A stretch of DNA of 24,688 bases. It comes from Periconia sp. R9002. Taxonomy: Eukaryota > Ascomycota > Dothideomycetes > Pleosporales > Periconiaceae. Location: the NCBI GenBank assembly GCA_023627715.1, contig JAMAHW010000177.1:1-24688 (forward strand). The letters run 5' to 3'. Every line of letters starts with the position of its first letter. Positions within the stretch are counted from its first letter, which is position 1. Under the pieces are notes generated by a model. It was not told the DNA's origin and did no database searches. It saw only the letters and a list, made by a program, of their open reading frames with translations. Positions 10,203-18,840 of this stretch are shown one piece after another. A program made the position numbers and the translations under genes.

Positions 10203-10950
10203 TGAAAGCAGCTATCCATCACTCACCCGTCCCTCAAGCACCTTGGCCATCTAACCACAAACTACAGTGCACATCGACCTCGCCACACCTTCCCCTAATC
10301 CCCACGATCTCCCCTTTAAGGAAAGGATATCCTATCTCGCTACACCCTCACTCCGTCACCACGTCGCCGATGTACAACCAAAAACAGGGTCAAACCCAGT
10401 TGCCGCGTATACGCCTGTGGGGTACCTCCTCTAAATCCAACAAACTGCCCGCATGATTAATCATTACCATTCCATCAGGCCGGCCGCGGGATACGTACCA
10501 AGGCCGTGGAAAAACACAACATTTTATATTGCCAAGACTAACAAAAGCCCAGAACGAACGCGCAAGACGGCGAGCAGGACGACACACGCGAGGCATAATC
10601 TTCTGTTCATCTTTCCCTACTAGGCGGTTGTTTCGTATGTACCCGGAGTAAAGGGGATTACGTGTTTTCCGCCTCTCCCGATGCCCCCCCAGCACTACCA
10701 GCGAAATCCAACAACACGACTTACCTCCAAGCCAACTCAAGATGCCCACTACGAAAATCAGAGAGTGTTTTTATCTTCACAAACAATTGTTGTAATCACT
10801 CGCCCAAGGTGACCCGCCTGAATCGTTGTAATCCAATGTAAAACATCCAATCTTTATTTCTAGGTATCAAAGGAAGCCTCTATCAGACGACTATTCGTCT
10901 ATTAAAAACTCCTCAAAACAACAACCATTCGCCCAAAAAACCAACCCCCC

Positions 10951-13900
10951 TTACTCAACTCCCTCAACATACCCCCTAACCACCCTCTCATCCTCCTCCC
11001 CCTTAACAACCCTAACCCCCCTCCTCTCCTTCAAAAACCCCCAAACCTTATAAACCGGATGATCCGGTTTATATATCTTGCGCCACGGGCTCCACGGATC
11101 CTCCATGCACCCCACCACCACCATCCCCGTCCGCGCCCGCGTCAAAGCGACCAGGAACCTCCTCTCGTCGTACAAAAACCCCCGCTGCAGCCCGCACGTG
11201 TCGAGCACGACGTACTCGTTGTTTTTCCCCTGGTACGAATCCACCGTCGACCGCGCGATGCTGTCTGGCGGCGTGGGGGGCAGGTTTTTGAACCGCGCGC
11301 GCGCGGGGGTGCGGGAGTGGGGGTTGAGGAGGGTGTGGGAGAGGATGCGGGTGAAGAAGTCGAGTTGTGCGTTGTACGGGGTTAGGTACGTGATGTGTGC
11401 TGTGGGGATCCCCGCGGCGATCATGGCGAGGATGGTGTGTAGGGATAGCGCGGCCGTGTCGGTGTTGTAGGCTGAGTGGGAGGGTGTGTATTTGATACGA
11501 GGGGAAGGTGTGTTGAGGTACACGACTGGACTTGCCACGCCCCAGATCCCGTTCATGACTTTTTCCGCTTCCGCGGTTTGGGAGAGAGAGAACGACCCCG
11601 GTGTTGCTTCGTACGTGTTGCGATTCACGAAGTTGCAAATCGCGAGGAGCTCTGCGTTGCGGAAGCGCGCTGTGTAGGTGAGCTCGTACACGGGGAACCC
11701 GGTCTCGACGAGGCGCGTGAGGGTCGATGTTTGGAGTTGGGCGTGGAAGGGGTTTTCGGTCTCCGGGGCGAAGGCTAAGGGGGGGAGTTGGTTGGGGGAA
11801 CCGTTGACGATGCGGGTTTTGGCAAACGGCGCGTGTGCGAAGAGACCGAGGAACTCGGCGTCGTTGACGCGGCCGGCTTCTTCGCATGCTAGGGCTGTGC
11901 TGGATCGTAGGAAGCTCGCGTGCGTTGCGGTGCTGAGGGTCGTCACGATGTAGGACGCGTGCGAGAGGAGGTGGAGGATGCCTTTGCGCGCGGCGTAGGT
12001 AGCTAGGTGCTTCAATGACACGTCTAGTTTCCGCGCTTTTGTTTCCTCGAGGGTCGCTCGCACGTTCCTGAGATCACTAAGTGCTTTGAACGCGTGCGTG
12101 AGCTCGGATGGCGTGAACGCAGCTCTCATCGCAGCAGACAACGGTGCGAGCCCTGCTAACTGCAACACCCCGTGTGCCATAGACGCACGAATATTACTAA
12201 ACCGCCTATCCCGAATCCCCTCGTACGCAGACCCCTTCATAGCCTGCACAAAGTTCTCCGTATGCTTCTTCGTCACTTCATCATCATCCGCGGAACCATC
12301 CAAGTCCGCCATGAACGAAGGGACATCCGGCACCGCCGCCTCGTCAAAACCCGGCCGTAGCATTGCAAGCACGGCACTAATCTCGGTTTCCAAAGCATAC
12401 ATCCGAAACCCCAGAAACGGAGCGTGCTTCGTGAACGCGGCGAACCGCTCACTCCACTCCTTGAACGCCTCGAACGCGTTTTCCACGCTTTCGTTCTGCA
12501 TGGCGACGATCGTGACGCGTCCATCCACCCACTGCTCCTCCGTCACATCGTCGCCGTCCTTGGGTGGGGAAGCTTCCTCTTCTACACTCATAGGTATGAT
12601 GTTTAGGCGAACCGATTCTTGTTGCGCGAATTCCTCGGCTAGAAATTGCTCGTCGTCCTTCTTCGCCGCCCGTACGTCGAACTCAGCGCGCCGGATCCAC
12701 GCGAGGTGGCGTGCGGCGTTGAACTCGTCGGCGTCGTAGCGCACGCGGAGCATGTAGGGCAACACTGCCGCGAACATGGCTGTGGATTTCCCTGAACCGG
12801 ACGGGCCCGTGAGGGCCGCGAGGCGAGCGACGAGTCCTCCTCCTTCTCCTCCTGAAACGAGGCTTTGGACCCAGTCCATTTGGTACGGACGTAGATTTTC
12901 GCGGAGGAAATCGAGGGCGGTGCTGGAGTTTTGTACGTCGGAGTAGAGACTGGAGTGGGGGAGGGTGTCGTATGCTTTGCCGAGGAGTAAGTCTTTGTAT
13001 GTGTCTTTCCATTTTTGGTCGAGGGGGGAGAGGCGGAAGGGGAGGGGGTCTGAGTTTATGGTTGTGAAGTTGGAAGTTAGGCGGTTGAGCTCGCTGGGGT
13101 TTCCTGTGAGGAAGACTTTGATTTGTTTGCGGGGCCGGGAGTCTTCGTCGTCGTCGAGACGTCGTCTAGTCAAGTGGCGGCCGCCACCACCTCTCCGTCC
13201 AAAATCTCGCTTTGGCAAAGTCGATACCTCCTCCGAGTGCGTGAAGGGGAGGTTCTGCGACGGCCGTTGGATAACGATTGTGATTTCGTCCTGCTCCGCG
13301 CCGACGGTAGAGCTCGTGACTTTTCCGTCCCACCGCACCTCCATGAAAGTGTCCGTGGGAAGGTTGAAACTGACTTCGACCGCGGTGTTCGCGGTCAAGG
13401 TAGGCTGGACTTCTTTTGTTGGATGAGGGGAAAAGAAGACAGTGTAGGCCATGTGCAATTGTGCACTTTTGGAGTATGAGTTTTTCAGCGGGATCACAGA
13501 CGCGTCGCCGTGGTACTCGTAATTTCGGCTGTGAAAACGCTGCTCGAGAATGATGGAGATGCCCACGATGCGCTCGTACTCCCACCATGATTCAAAGAAG
13601 GCGCGGGGTGCGGCTTGGAACTGCGGCCGGTTCTCTTTCTCTGCTATGTTGTTGTCGTGAATGTCATAGCTGAAGCCGTCGAAGAATGCATTAAGCGGAT
13701 CGTGATCCAGTTCTTCCTTGAAGTTTCTGTACACGTCTTCTATGCGACTCGGTAACCTTCTTCCTTTCCCCTTGACTAATGTAAGCATCGACGTGCATTG
13801 CCTCAATACTTTGGCGAGAAGGGCGTGGTCGGGAGGCATGTTGGCTTTGTTGATGAATAAATTGCCCGCCAGTGCCTTCTCAGGGTTGTGAGGAACCACG

Positions 13901-14526
13901 ATGAGATGGAGGCCTAAAGTTCCCCAGCAGTCGCATAGCGCCTCGAAGTACCCGTCCTGTGTATGTGGGAAAACGGTTTTGAGCAGGTCCGGCTTATCCG
14001 CGACGTTGATGCATTGGTGGCAATCAATAAAGGGTTTTGGCCATTCATCGTCGCCTTTTTTAGGCTGTCCGTTATGGCGAGTGATGTGGACGCGGACGAT
14101 GTGTTCGGGTTGTATATCCCCCTCTTCCAAAAAATCGCCCTCTTTCAAGAAACTGCTCAAGATGGATTCGGGTTCTACATCCTCGATCTCCAATAAACGG
14201 CTCGTATGATCCTTAGCGAAGGTAAATTCCAGCATGGATTTGATGGCGCTGTTGTCGCGCATGGCCATTCTGACCTCGGTGTTATCCTTTCTCCTAGAAG
14301 GCTGGTCCTCTACTGTGCTATTTGCTGGCGCGTGGTCTTTGATAAACTTTTTACTCATGCCAAACAAACCGAAGTTGACAAGCACCGCAGACCCGGGGAA
14401 TAACTCTGGTAACGTGGCCACGGTCGCACCGTTGAGACTGCGGTTTTCGGGCGTATCCGGTATGACCATGGCTACCATGACTGGATCAGCCTCCATTGTG
14501 TCGATAGGGAATTGAGATCGAGGCAT
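10951..14526 (-). CDS. UPF1-like superfamily 1 helicase, unusual motifs II and III
   Basis: A single-exon frame of 1191 residues. The N-terminal ~430 residues match nothing I can name, although MEVRWDGKVTSS with following strands resembles the 1B beta-barrel of UPF1-type helicases. The motor follows: Q-motif-like LRPYQMDWVQSL, Walker A GPSGSGKS (574-581, K580), motif Ia VAMQNESVENAF (N678), motif II ACEEAG (E882-E883), motif III GSPNQLPP (S910), LTYTARFRN, motif IV TPYNAQ (1049-1054), motif V STVDSYQGK (Q1099) and motif VI ALTRAR (R1130, R1132). This order is typical of SF1B RNA/DNA helicases of the UPF1 class. Motif II has Glu where Asp is usual, and motif III has Ser for the usual Asp. Motifs I and II are about 300 residues apart, far more than in UPF1. 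The cysteine-histidine domain of true UPF1 is absent, so this is a paralogous fungal group and not the NMD factor itself. Its substrate is unknown. Confidence 0.9.
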   Translation of the reverse strand: MPRSQFPIDTMEADPVMVAMVIPDTPENRSLNGATVATLPELFPGSAVLVNFGLFGMSKKFIKDHAPANSTVEDQPSRRKDNTEVRMAMRDNSAIKSMLEFTFAKDHTSRLLEIEDVEPESILSSFLKEGDFLEEGDIQPEHIVRVHITRHNGQPKKGDDEWPKPFIDCHQCINVADKPDLLKTVFPHTQDGYFEALCDCWGTLGLHLIVVPHNPEKALAGNLFINKANMPPDHALLAKVLRQCTSMLTLVKGKGRRLPSRIEDVYRNFKEELDHDPLNAFFDGFSYDIHDNNIAEKENRPQFQAAPRAFFESWWEYERIVGISIILEQRFHSRNYEYHGDASVIPLKNSYSKSAQLHMAYTVFFSPHPTKEVQPTLTANTAVEVSFNLPTDTFMEVRWDGKVTSSTVGAEQDEITIVIQRPSQNLPFTHSEEVSTLPKRDFGRRGGGGRHLTRRRLDDDEDSRPRKQIKVFLTGNPSELNRLTSNFTTINSDPLPFRLSPLDQKWKDTYKDLLLGKAYDTLPHSSLYSDVQNSSTALDFLRENLRPYQMDWVQSLVSGGEGGGLVARLAALTGPSGSGKSTAMFAAVLPYMLRVRYDADEFNAARHLAWIRRAEFDVRAAKKDDEQFLAEEFAQQESVRLNIIPMSVEEEASPPKDGDDVTEEQWVDGRVTIVAMQNESVENAFEAFKEWSERFAAFTKHAPFLGFRMYALETEISAVLAMLRPGFDEAAVPDVPSFMADLDGSADDDEVTKKHTENFVQAMKGSAYEGIRDRRFSNIRASMAHGVLQLAGLAPLSAAMRAAFTPSELTHAFKALSDLRNVRATLEETKARKLDVSLKHLATYAARKGILHLLSHASYIVTTLSTATHASFLRSSTALACEEAGRVNDAEFLGLFAHAPFAKTRIVNGSPNQLPPLAFAPETENPFHAQLQTSTLTRLVETGFPVYELTYTARFRNAELLAICNFVNRNTYEATPGSFSLSQTAEAEKVMNGIWGVASPVVYLNTPSPRIKYTPSHSAYNTDTAALSLHTILAMIAAGIPTAHITYLTPYNAQLDFFTRILSHTLLNPHSRTPARARFKNLPPTPPDSIARSTVDSYQGKNNEYVVLDTCGLQRGFLYDERRFLVALTRARTGMVVVGCMEDPWSPWRKIYKPDHPVYKVWGFLKERRGVRVVKGEEDERVVRGYVEGVE

Positions 14527-15589
14527 AATTGTACAACAGACACCAAGCCTGTAAACAGGTACTATTGACAGAGTTGCGAAGCGGGGTAGGTTTTGTCGGG
14601 AGGATGGAGGTGGGCGGATTGAGTTTTTATCTGAGGAGGCAGTCTGCGTTTGATGGCAAGCACGGACACCCGGGGAGAGACATTATTCGTCGCCAGGCAA
14701 CAATGATGTAAGTGATAGCGGTGAGAAGTGAGTCAAATCGTTACACAGAGACATGCTTTCTATTAAAAAGTGACACTGCTATGAATCGAGGAGGAGGGAG
14801 AGAGAGAGATGAAGATGAGATTAAGAGTCTTCACCGCCAGTAAAAAGTATACACAAGTAGTGAAGATCTGAGTAGGGAAGAGAATGGAAGGGTTATCGTC
14901 GACTTCCTTTCGCAGTAGTACGGCAAGGTACCGATCCTCAATCGCAAAGTGTACATTTGTGCCCCCTCCCGGGGTAGATAGAAGTTGGACGTGGTCACTC
15001 ACGCGAATGTATTGATGAGCTCGCTGCGCAAAAGATAGTACAAAAATTTAGCAGTTTAGAGCTCATGAACTGTGACGGACGTGATGATGATATTACAGAG
15101 GGGAGGTTAGTTTCTGAGAGTATTTTGAGGTTAGCTGGGGGTTATTGGAGTATATGCGCGTGCGTGAAGCATATCTGTATCAATGAGAGTATGTATGTAT
15201 CGTAGCATGATAAAAAAGGAAAGACGGGTAAAGTACGAAAGAAGCATATGTACGTCTTGTAGAAGAAACACTCACTTCTCTATGTTTACGAGACATCATT
15301 TCGACAGCGGTACATGGACCTGATATAGAATAACTAGAGAAAAACAAAGAGTAATGCAAAGAGGGCACATCCGGCGTATTACAGGAATTCTTCAAGTCGT
15401 AGTAGGTCGACCTCTCGACACTAAACTTTTGTTTTATTTCGAAGCGTACGGAACAACGACTATCCTGGGTATATAAGTATATGAAAACTTTTTATCCTAG
15501 CACGGTCCCAACCCAATCCAATCTATGAAAATAAATGACGAATCTCGAAACATGCATTCAAAACCAGAAGAGCAACCAAATGAGCCCCT
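14527..15589. other. Intergenic, helicase promoter and NTM1 3' flank
   Basis: This 1.06 kb spacer lies between two minus-strand genes. Its minus strand has several consensus splice sites and short open segments (14763-15002 and 15180-15395) that could be exons of a small unrecognised gene, but no family was identified. CT repeats lie near 14795-14815. Confidence 0.5.
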
Positions 15590-16372
15590 TCACTCCGGCT
15601 TCAGTGCATACATGCGTACGGGGAACAGGTCCTTAGGAAACCCTCTCTGAACATCGGTCGCCACCACCTTCAACCCAGCTTCTTTGAACAGCTCTCGGAA
15701 CTTTTCATCAGACCGCGTGACACTCGAATCCACGTCATCGTAGATATCCCTCTTTCGCGCATCGGTCGACATGTTCTCCTTGACCACGATCCACGCCGCG
15801 GACGAATTCTGCACCAAGCCAGCTTTACACCGCACGAGGTAGTCGACGAGTTGCGCATCCGTAAGGTGGCCTAGACACCACTGGTTCCAGATGAGGTCGT
15901 ATGCGCCGGGGGAAGGGTGCCAATCTTGCAGTCCCAAGTTCACAATCTCGCCGATTCGTCCACGCTGTCTCTCCTCATTTCCAGCACCGTTCCTCGCAAT
16001 CTCATCCGTAAACTTGACCACGGGCTCCACGACGTCCACCGTGTCAGCCACATTTCTCAAAAACCCGTTGGTGACGCGACCCACGCCAGCACCGCAGTCA
16101 GCGACGCGATTTAAACGCGGTGATGCAGCGGTGGTAGTGGAAGTAGAGGCAGTGGACGGAGATAATTTTGCACTTCGACGGAGTTTAGTGAGAAAGTTGG
16201 ACGAGCCTTGGAGGTCGATGCGCGAGGTCTGCGGAAATCCGCCCAGCATGCCCGTGTTATCGGCGGAGACGGAATTCCAGTAGGCCAGCGACACGGCGTG
16301 GTCGATCTGGGCGTCGGGAGGATTCTGGGCCGCCGGGCTGATGGGCGGGTCCATGTCCATGGACAGGGCCAT
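15590..16372 (-). CDS. NTM1/TAE1: Protein N-terminal methyltransferase (alpha-N-methyltransferase)
   Basis: An intronless gene of 260 residues, about the usual family length. The enzyme transfers methyl groups from S-adenosylmethionine to the alpha-amino group of proteins starting X-Pro-Lys after Met removal. Yeast Tae1 acts on ribosomal proteins Rpl12 and Rps25. Visible marks are YWNSVSADNTGMLGGF (31-46), the SAM-binding loop ADCGAGVGRVT (91-101), the acidic end of the next strand VDVVEP (112-117), the substrate-site stretch WNQWCLGHLTD (162-172), VVKEN (196-200), DSSVTRSDEKFRELF (215-229) and the conserved end FPKDLFPVRMYALKP (245-259). A Ser/Thr-rich insert (about 68-85) separates the N-terminal helices from the SAM fold. 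The first ATG is used; Met5 or Met7 are possible alternatives. The gene is divergent from the aldehyde dehydrogenase. Confidence 0.94.
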   Translation of the reverse strand: MALSMDMDPPISPAAQNPPDAQIDHAVSLAYWNSVSADNTGMLGGFPQTSRIDLQGSSNFLTKLRRSAKLSPSTASTSTTTAASPRLNRVADCGAGVGRVTNGFLRNVADTVDVVEPVVKFTDEIARNGAGNEERQRGRIGEIVNLGLQDWHPSPGAYDLIWNQWCLGHLTDAQLVDYLVRCKAGLVQNSSAAWIVVKENMSTDARKRDIYDDVDSSVTRSDEKFRELFKEAGLKVVATDVQRGFPKDLFPVRMYALKPE

Positions 16373-17281
16373 TGGCGATGAAAACGAGCGTGTTGATTAG
16401 AATTAGGTGTTGTTTGTCGGTGGTATCAACAGGCGTGTAGTGGGAGAAAGGTTGGAGTGGGGCGTTCGGTACCTTTCCTCTTTGGGAGGTGGGGTAGCTG
16501 CGTCATAGTACAAAGTTACCAACGGGTGCTAGACTACTGCGTGTACATGCCTAAGCCGGTTACTTCATTTCCTTTGTGCCTGCACCTGCAATTCGTATCC
16601 CTAGGTACTTTCTTTTTCGTTTTTTAATTTCCCGAAAGACTATTCGAACAGATACATATGTAAGTTTTGATTTGCTGTGGGAGCAGGACAGATTATGTAC
16701 CCTGTAAAGTGGGGCGAGCTAGGAAGGTACACAGTCAGTGGCATGCCACATTTGAAGCCATTCAATAGATTATATGCTATATCTAGCAAATAATTTCAAA
16801 CACAGTGAGACAGAGGAAGGACTGGGCTGAATCAAGCAGAAAGAGAGAGCCGTTGTGAAATGAAACAGAGGACGGACGTGGCCCAAGTCATCTGTTTACT
16901 AAACCGTACGGTGTGCATGTGGAGAAGGTCAATCTTTAGGCCGATTCATTCATTCGTTCATCTTGACTCGTCTATCGGCTCTTATCTAGATCTAGAGGCG
17001 GGGTCAACTTCCCATTGGAGCAATCAATCGTCGTTAAACTACCCACACGTTGGAAAACAGTGGACTGCTGTCACGTGCCCTCCCCCTCTCCCCCGGGCCC
17101 TGTGCCGCAACTTTGTCAACGCGGTCCCCTCACACCCCGCCAATGTACCATAGAGATGCCTTGCCTGCACTCCCCCTATCTCCGCTTCTCCTCTGTCACT
17201 CCTCGTCTATATAAAGCCTGCAGCCCCCGCAGCTCTCTCAACCTCACCTTCATCAGGACCTTCACCATCCATCACAGAACC
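16373..17281. other. Divergent promoter region, NTM1 / aldehyde dehydrogenase
   Basis: This 909 bp separates two start codons facing away from each other. The ALDH side holds a clear TATA box, a CT-rich core promoter, an inverted CCAAT box (ATTGG at 17014-17018), an E-box-like CACGTG at 17072-17077, and two matches to the CreA consensus SYGGRG (GCGGGG at 16998-17003; CCGGGG on the minus strand at 17091-17096). The last sites are short and could be chance matches. No obvious TATA box serves NTM1. Confidence 0.55.
17208..17215 (+). promoter_or_regulatory. TATA box of the aldehyde dehydrogenase gene
   Basis: TATATAAA lies 66 bases before the ATG at 17282 and is flanked by CT-rich sequence, a classic layout for a strongly expressed fungal gene. 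It implies a leader of about 30-40 bases. Confidence 0.8.
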
Positions 17282-18840
17282 ATGTCGGACCTTACCATTG
17301 AATTGACCGCGCCCAATGGCAGGAAGTTCTCCCAACCTAGGGGCTTATTCATCAACAACCAGTTCGTCGCATCCAAGTCGGGTGAGACGCTTTCCACGGT
17401 GAACCCTAGTGATGAGAAGGAAATCTGCACCGTCTACGCTGCCGGCCCCGAGGACGTCGACATTGCCGTAGCAGCGGCACGTAAGGCGTTCCATGACCCA
17501 ACATGGCGAGACATGGATTCCACAGTACGAGGCGACCTGATGTTCAAATTTGCCTCCTTGATCGATGAGCACAAGGAAACGCTTGCAACCATTGAGACCT
17601 GGGACAACGGCAAGCCCTACCAGATCGCATTGAATCACGACGTGGCTGGCGTTGTTGATTGCATCAAGTACTATGCTGGCTATGCAAACAAGATTCATGG
17701 TCAGGTCATCAACACCAACCCCACCAAGCTGGCCTACGTCGTCCGCGAACCCGTCGGTGTGTGCGGACAGATCATTCCCTGGAACTTCCCCCTCGCCATG
17801 GCTGCTTGGAAGATTGGGCCTGCCATCTGCACCGGAAACACCGTCGTCATCAAGGCTGCTGAGCAAACCCCCCTCTCTGTCCTCTATCTCGCTACTCTGA
17901 TCGAGAAGGCTGGCTTCCCACCAGGCGTCATCAACATCATCAACGGCTTTGGCCGCACTGCTGGAGCTGCGCTTGCCCAACACTTGGATGTCGACAAGGT
18001 CGCCTTTACGGGATCTACCGCTACTGGAAAGGAAATCATGAAGATGGCCGCAGTGAACATGAAGAACATTACGCTAGAAACGGGTGGCAAATCTCCGAAT
18101 ATCGTCTTCGACGACTGTGATTTGGATCAAGCCGTCAAGTGGTCACACATGGGAATCATGTACAACCAAGGGCAGGTATGCACGGCCACCTCGCGTATCC
18201 TGGTTCAAGAAGGCATTTACGACAAGTTCATCGAGCTGTTCAAGGAGCGCGTGTCTCAGGCCTCCGTGGTCGGAGATCCATTCAAAGACAATACCTTCCA
18301 AGGACCCCAGGTCACCAAAGCACAGTTCGACAGAGTGCTTTCGTACATTGATGCCGGCAAATCAGCGGGCGCCAACCTCGTCGCCGGTGGAGAGGCGTTC
18401 AAGGACGTTGGCGGAAAGGGCTTCTTCATCGCACCCACCATCTTCACTGGAGTCAAAGATGATATGAAGATCTACCGCGAGGAGGTGTTTGGCCCCTTCG
18501 TCGTCATCAGCTCCTTCAAGACCGAGGAAGAAGCCATCCGACGCGCAAACGACACCACCTATGGCCTAGGAGCCGCGCTCTTCACCGAGAACATTGCCAA
18601 AGCCCACCGTGTTGCGCGGTTGATTGAGTCTGGCATGGTCTGGATCAACTCGAGCAACGATTCGGATTCGCGCATTCCGTTTGGGGGTGTCAAGCAGAGC
18701 GGCATTGGACGGGAACTTGGAGAAGCTGGTCTTGAGGCCTACACCAACAAGAAGGTACGTACTGAAACACCATTCTGTTTTGGAAATATACTAATAAACA
18801 TTGGCAGGCTATTCACGTCAATCTGGGCACGAAGCTATAA
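17282..18840 (+). CDS. aldA-like: Aldehyde dehydrogenase (NAD(P)+-dependent, class 1/2 type)
   Basis: Exons 17282-18754 and 18808-18840 give 501 residues, the normal length. The enzyme oxidises aldehydes such as acetaldehyde to acids. Marks include the Rossmann-fold entry IPWNFPLAMAAWKIGPA, the coenzyme loop FTGSTATGKEI, general base E266 in LETGGKSPN, catalytic C300 in GQVCTATSR, and EEVFGPF. The start MSDLTIELTAPNG follows a TATA box and short leader; the frame is open 89 codons further upstream, but that part overlaps the promoter. The 53-bp intron (donor GTACGT, branch CTAAT, acceptor GCAG) leaves a last exon of only 33 bases encoding AIHVNLGTKL, a conserved end in fungal homologs. No targeting peptide is obvious, so a cytosolic site is likely. 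TKL is at best a weak peroxisomal signal. The specific symbol is by similarity to Aspergillus aldA only. Confidence 0.96.

Larger units (their letters stand above)
7720..10950. other. Gene-poor region of about 3.2 kb
   Basis: This is the largest stretch here without a confident gene. It starts with the carbonic anhydrase promoter. Base composition looks balanced, not the AT-rich pattern of RIP-damaged transposons. Many overlapping small frames exist on both strands; the longest (minus 9081-9599, 172 codons) has no recognised domain. A CT-rich promoter-like stretch (about 10025-10130) precedes an A18 run and plus-strand exon-like frames between 10255 and 10623. I found no transposase, reverse transcriptase, tRNA or 5S rRNA signature. 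Confidence 0.5.

Noticed and set aside
7720..10950. RIP-mutated transposon in the gene-poor stretch
   Set aside because: Base composition is balanced, and no transposon protein fragments, terminal repeats or target duplications were seen.
11069..13588. Arg/Pro-rich long frames within the helicase gene
   Set aside because: They are frame-shifted shadows of the helicase coding sequence.
10951..14526. Annotation of the helicase as the NMD factor UPF1 itself
   Set aside because: It lacks the N-terminal Cys/His zinc domain and has altered motifs II and III and a large insertion.
17345..17983. 212-codon minus-strand frame opposite the aldehyde dehydrogenase
   Set aside because: It is antisense to a highly conserved enzyme, a common codon-bias artefact.
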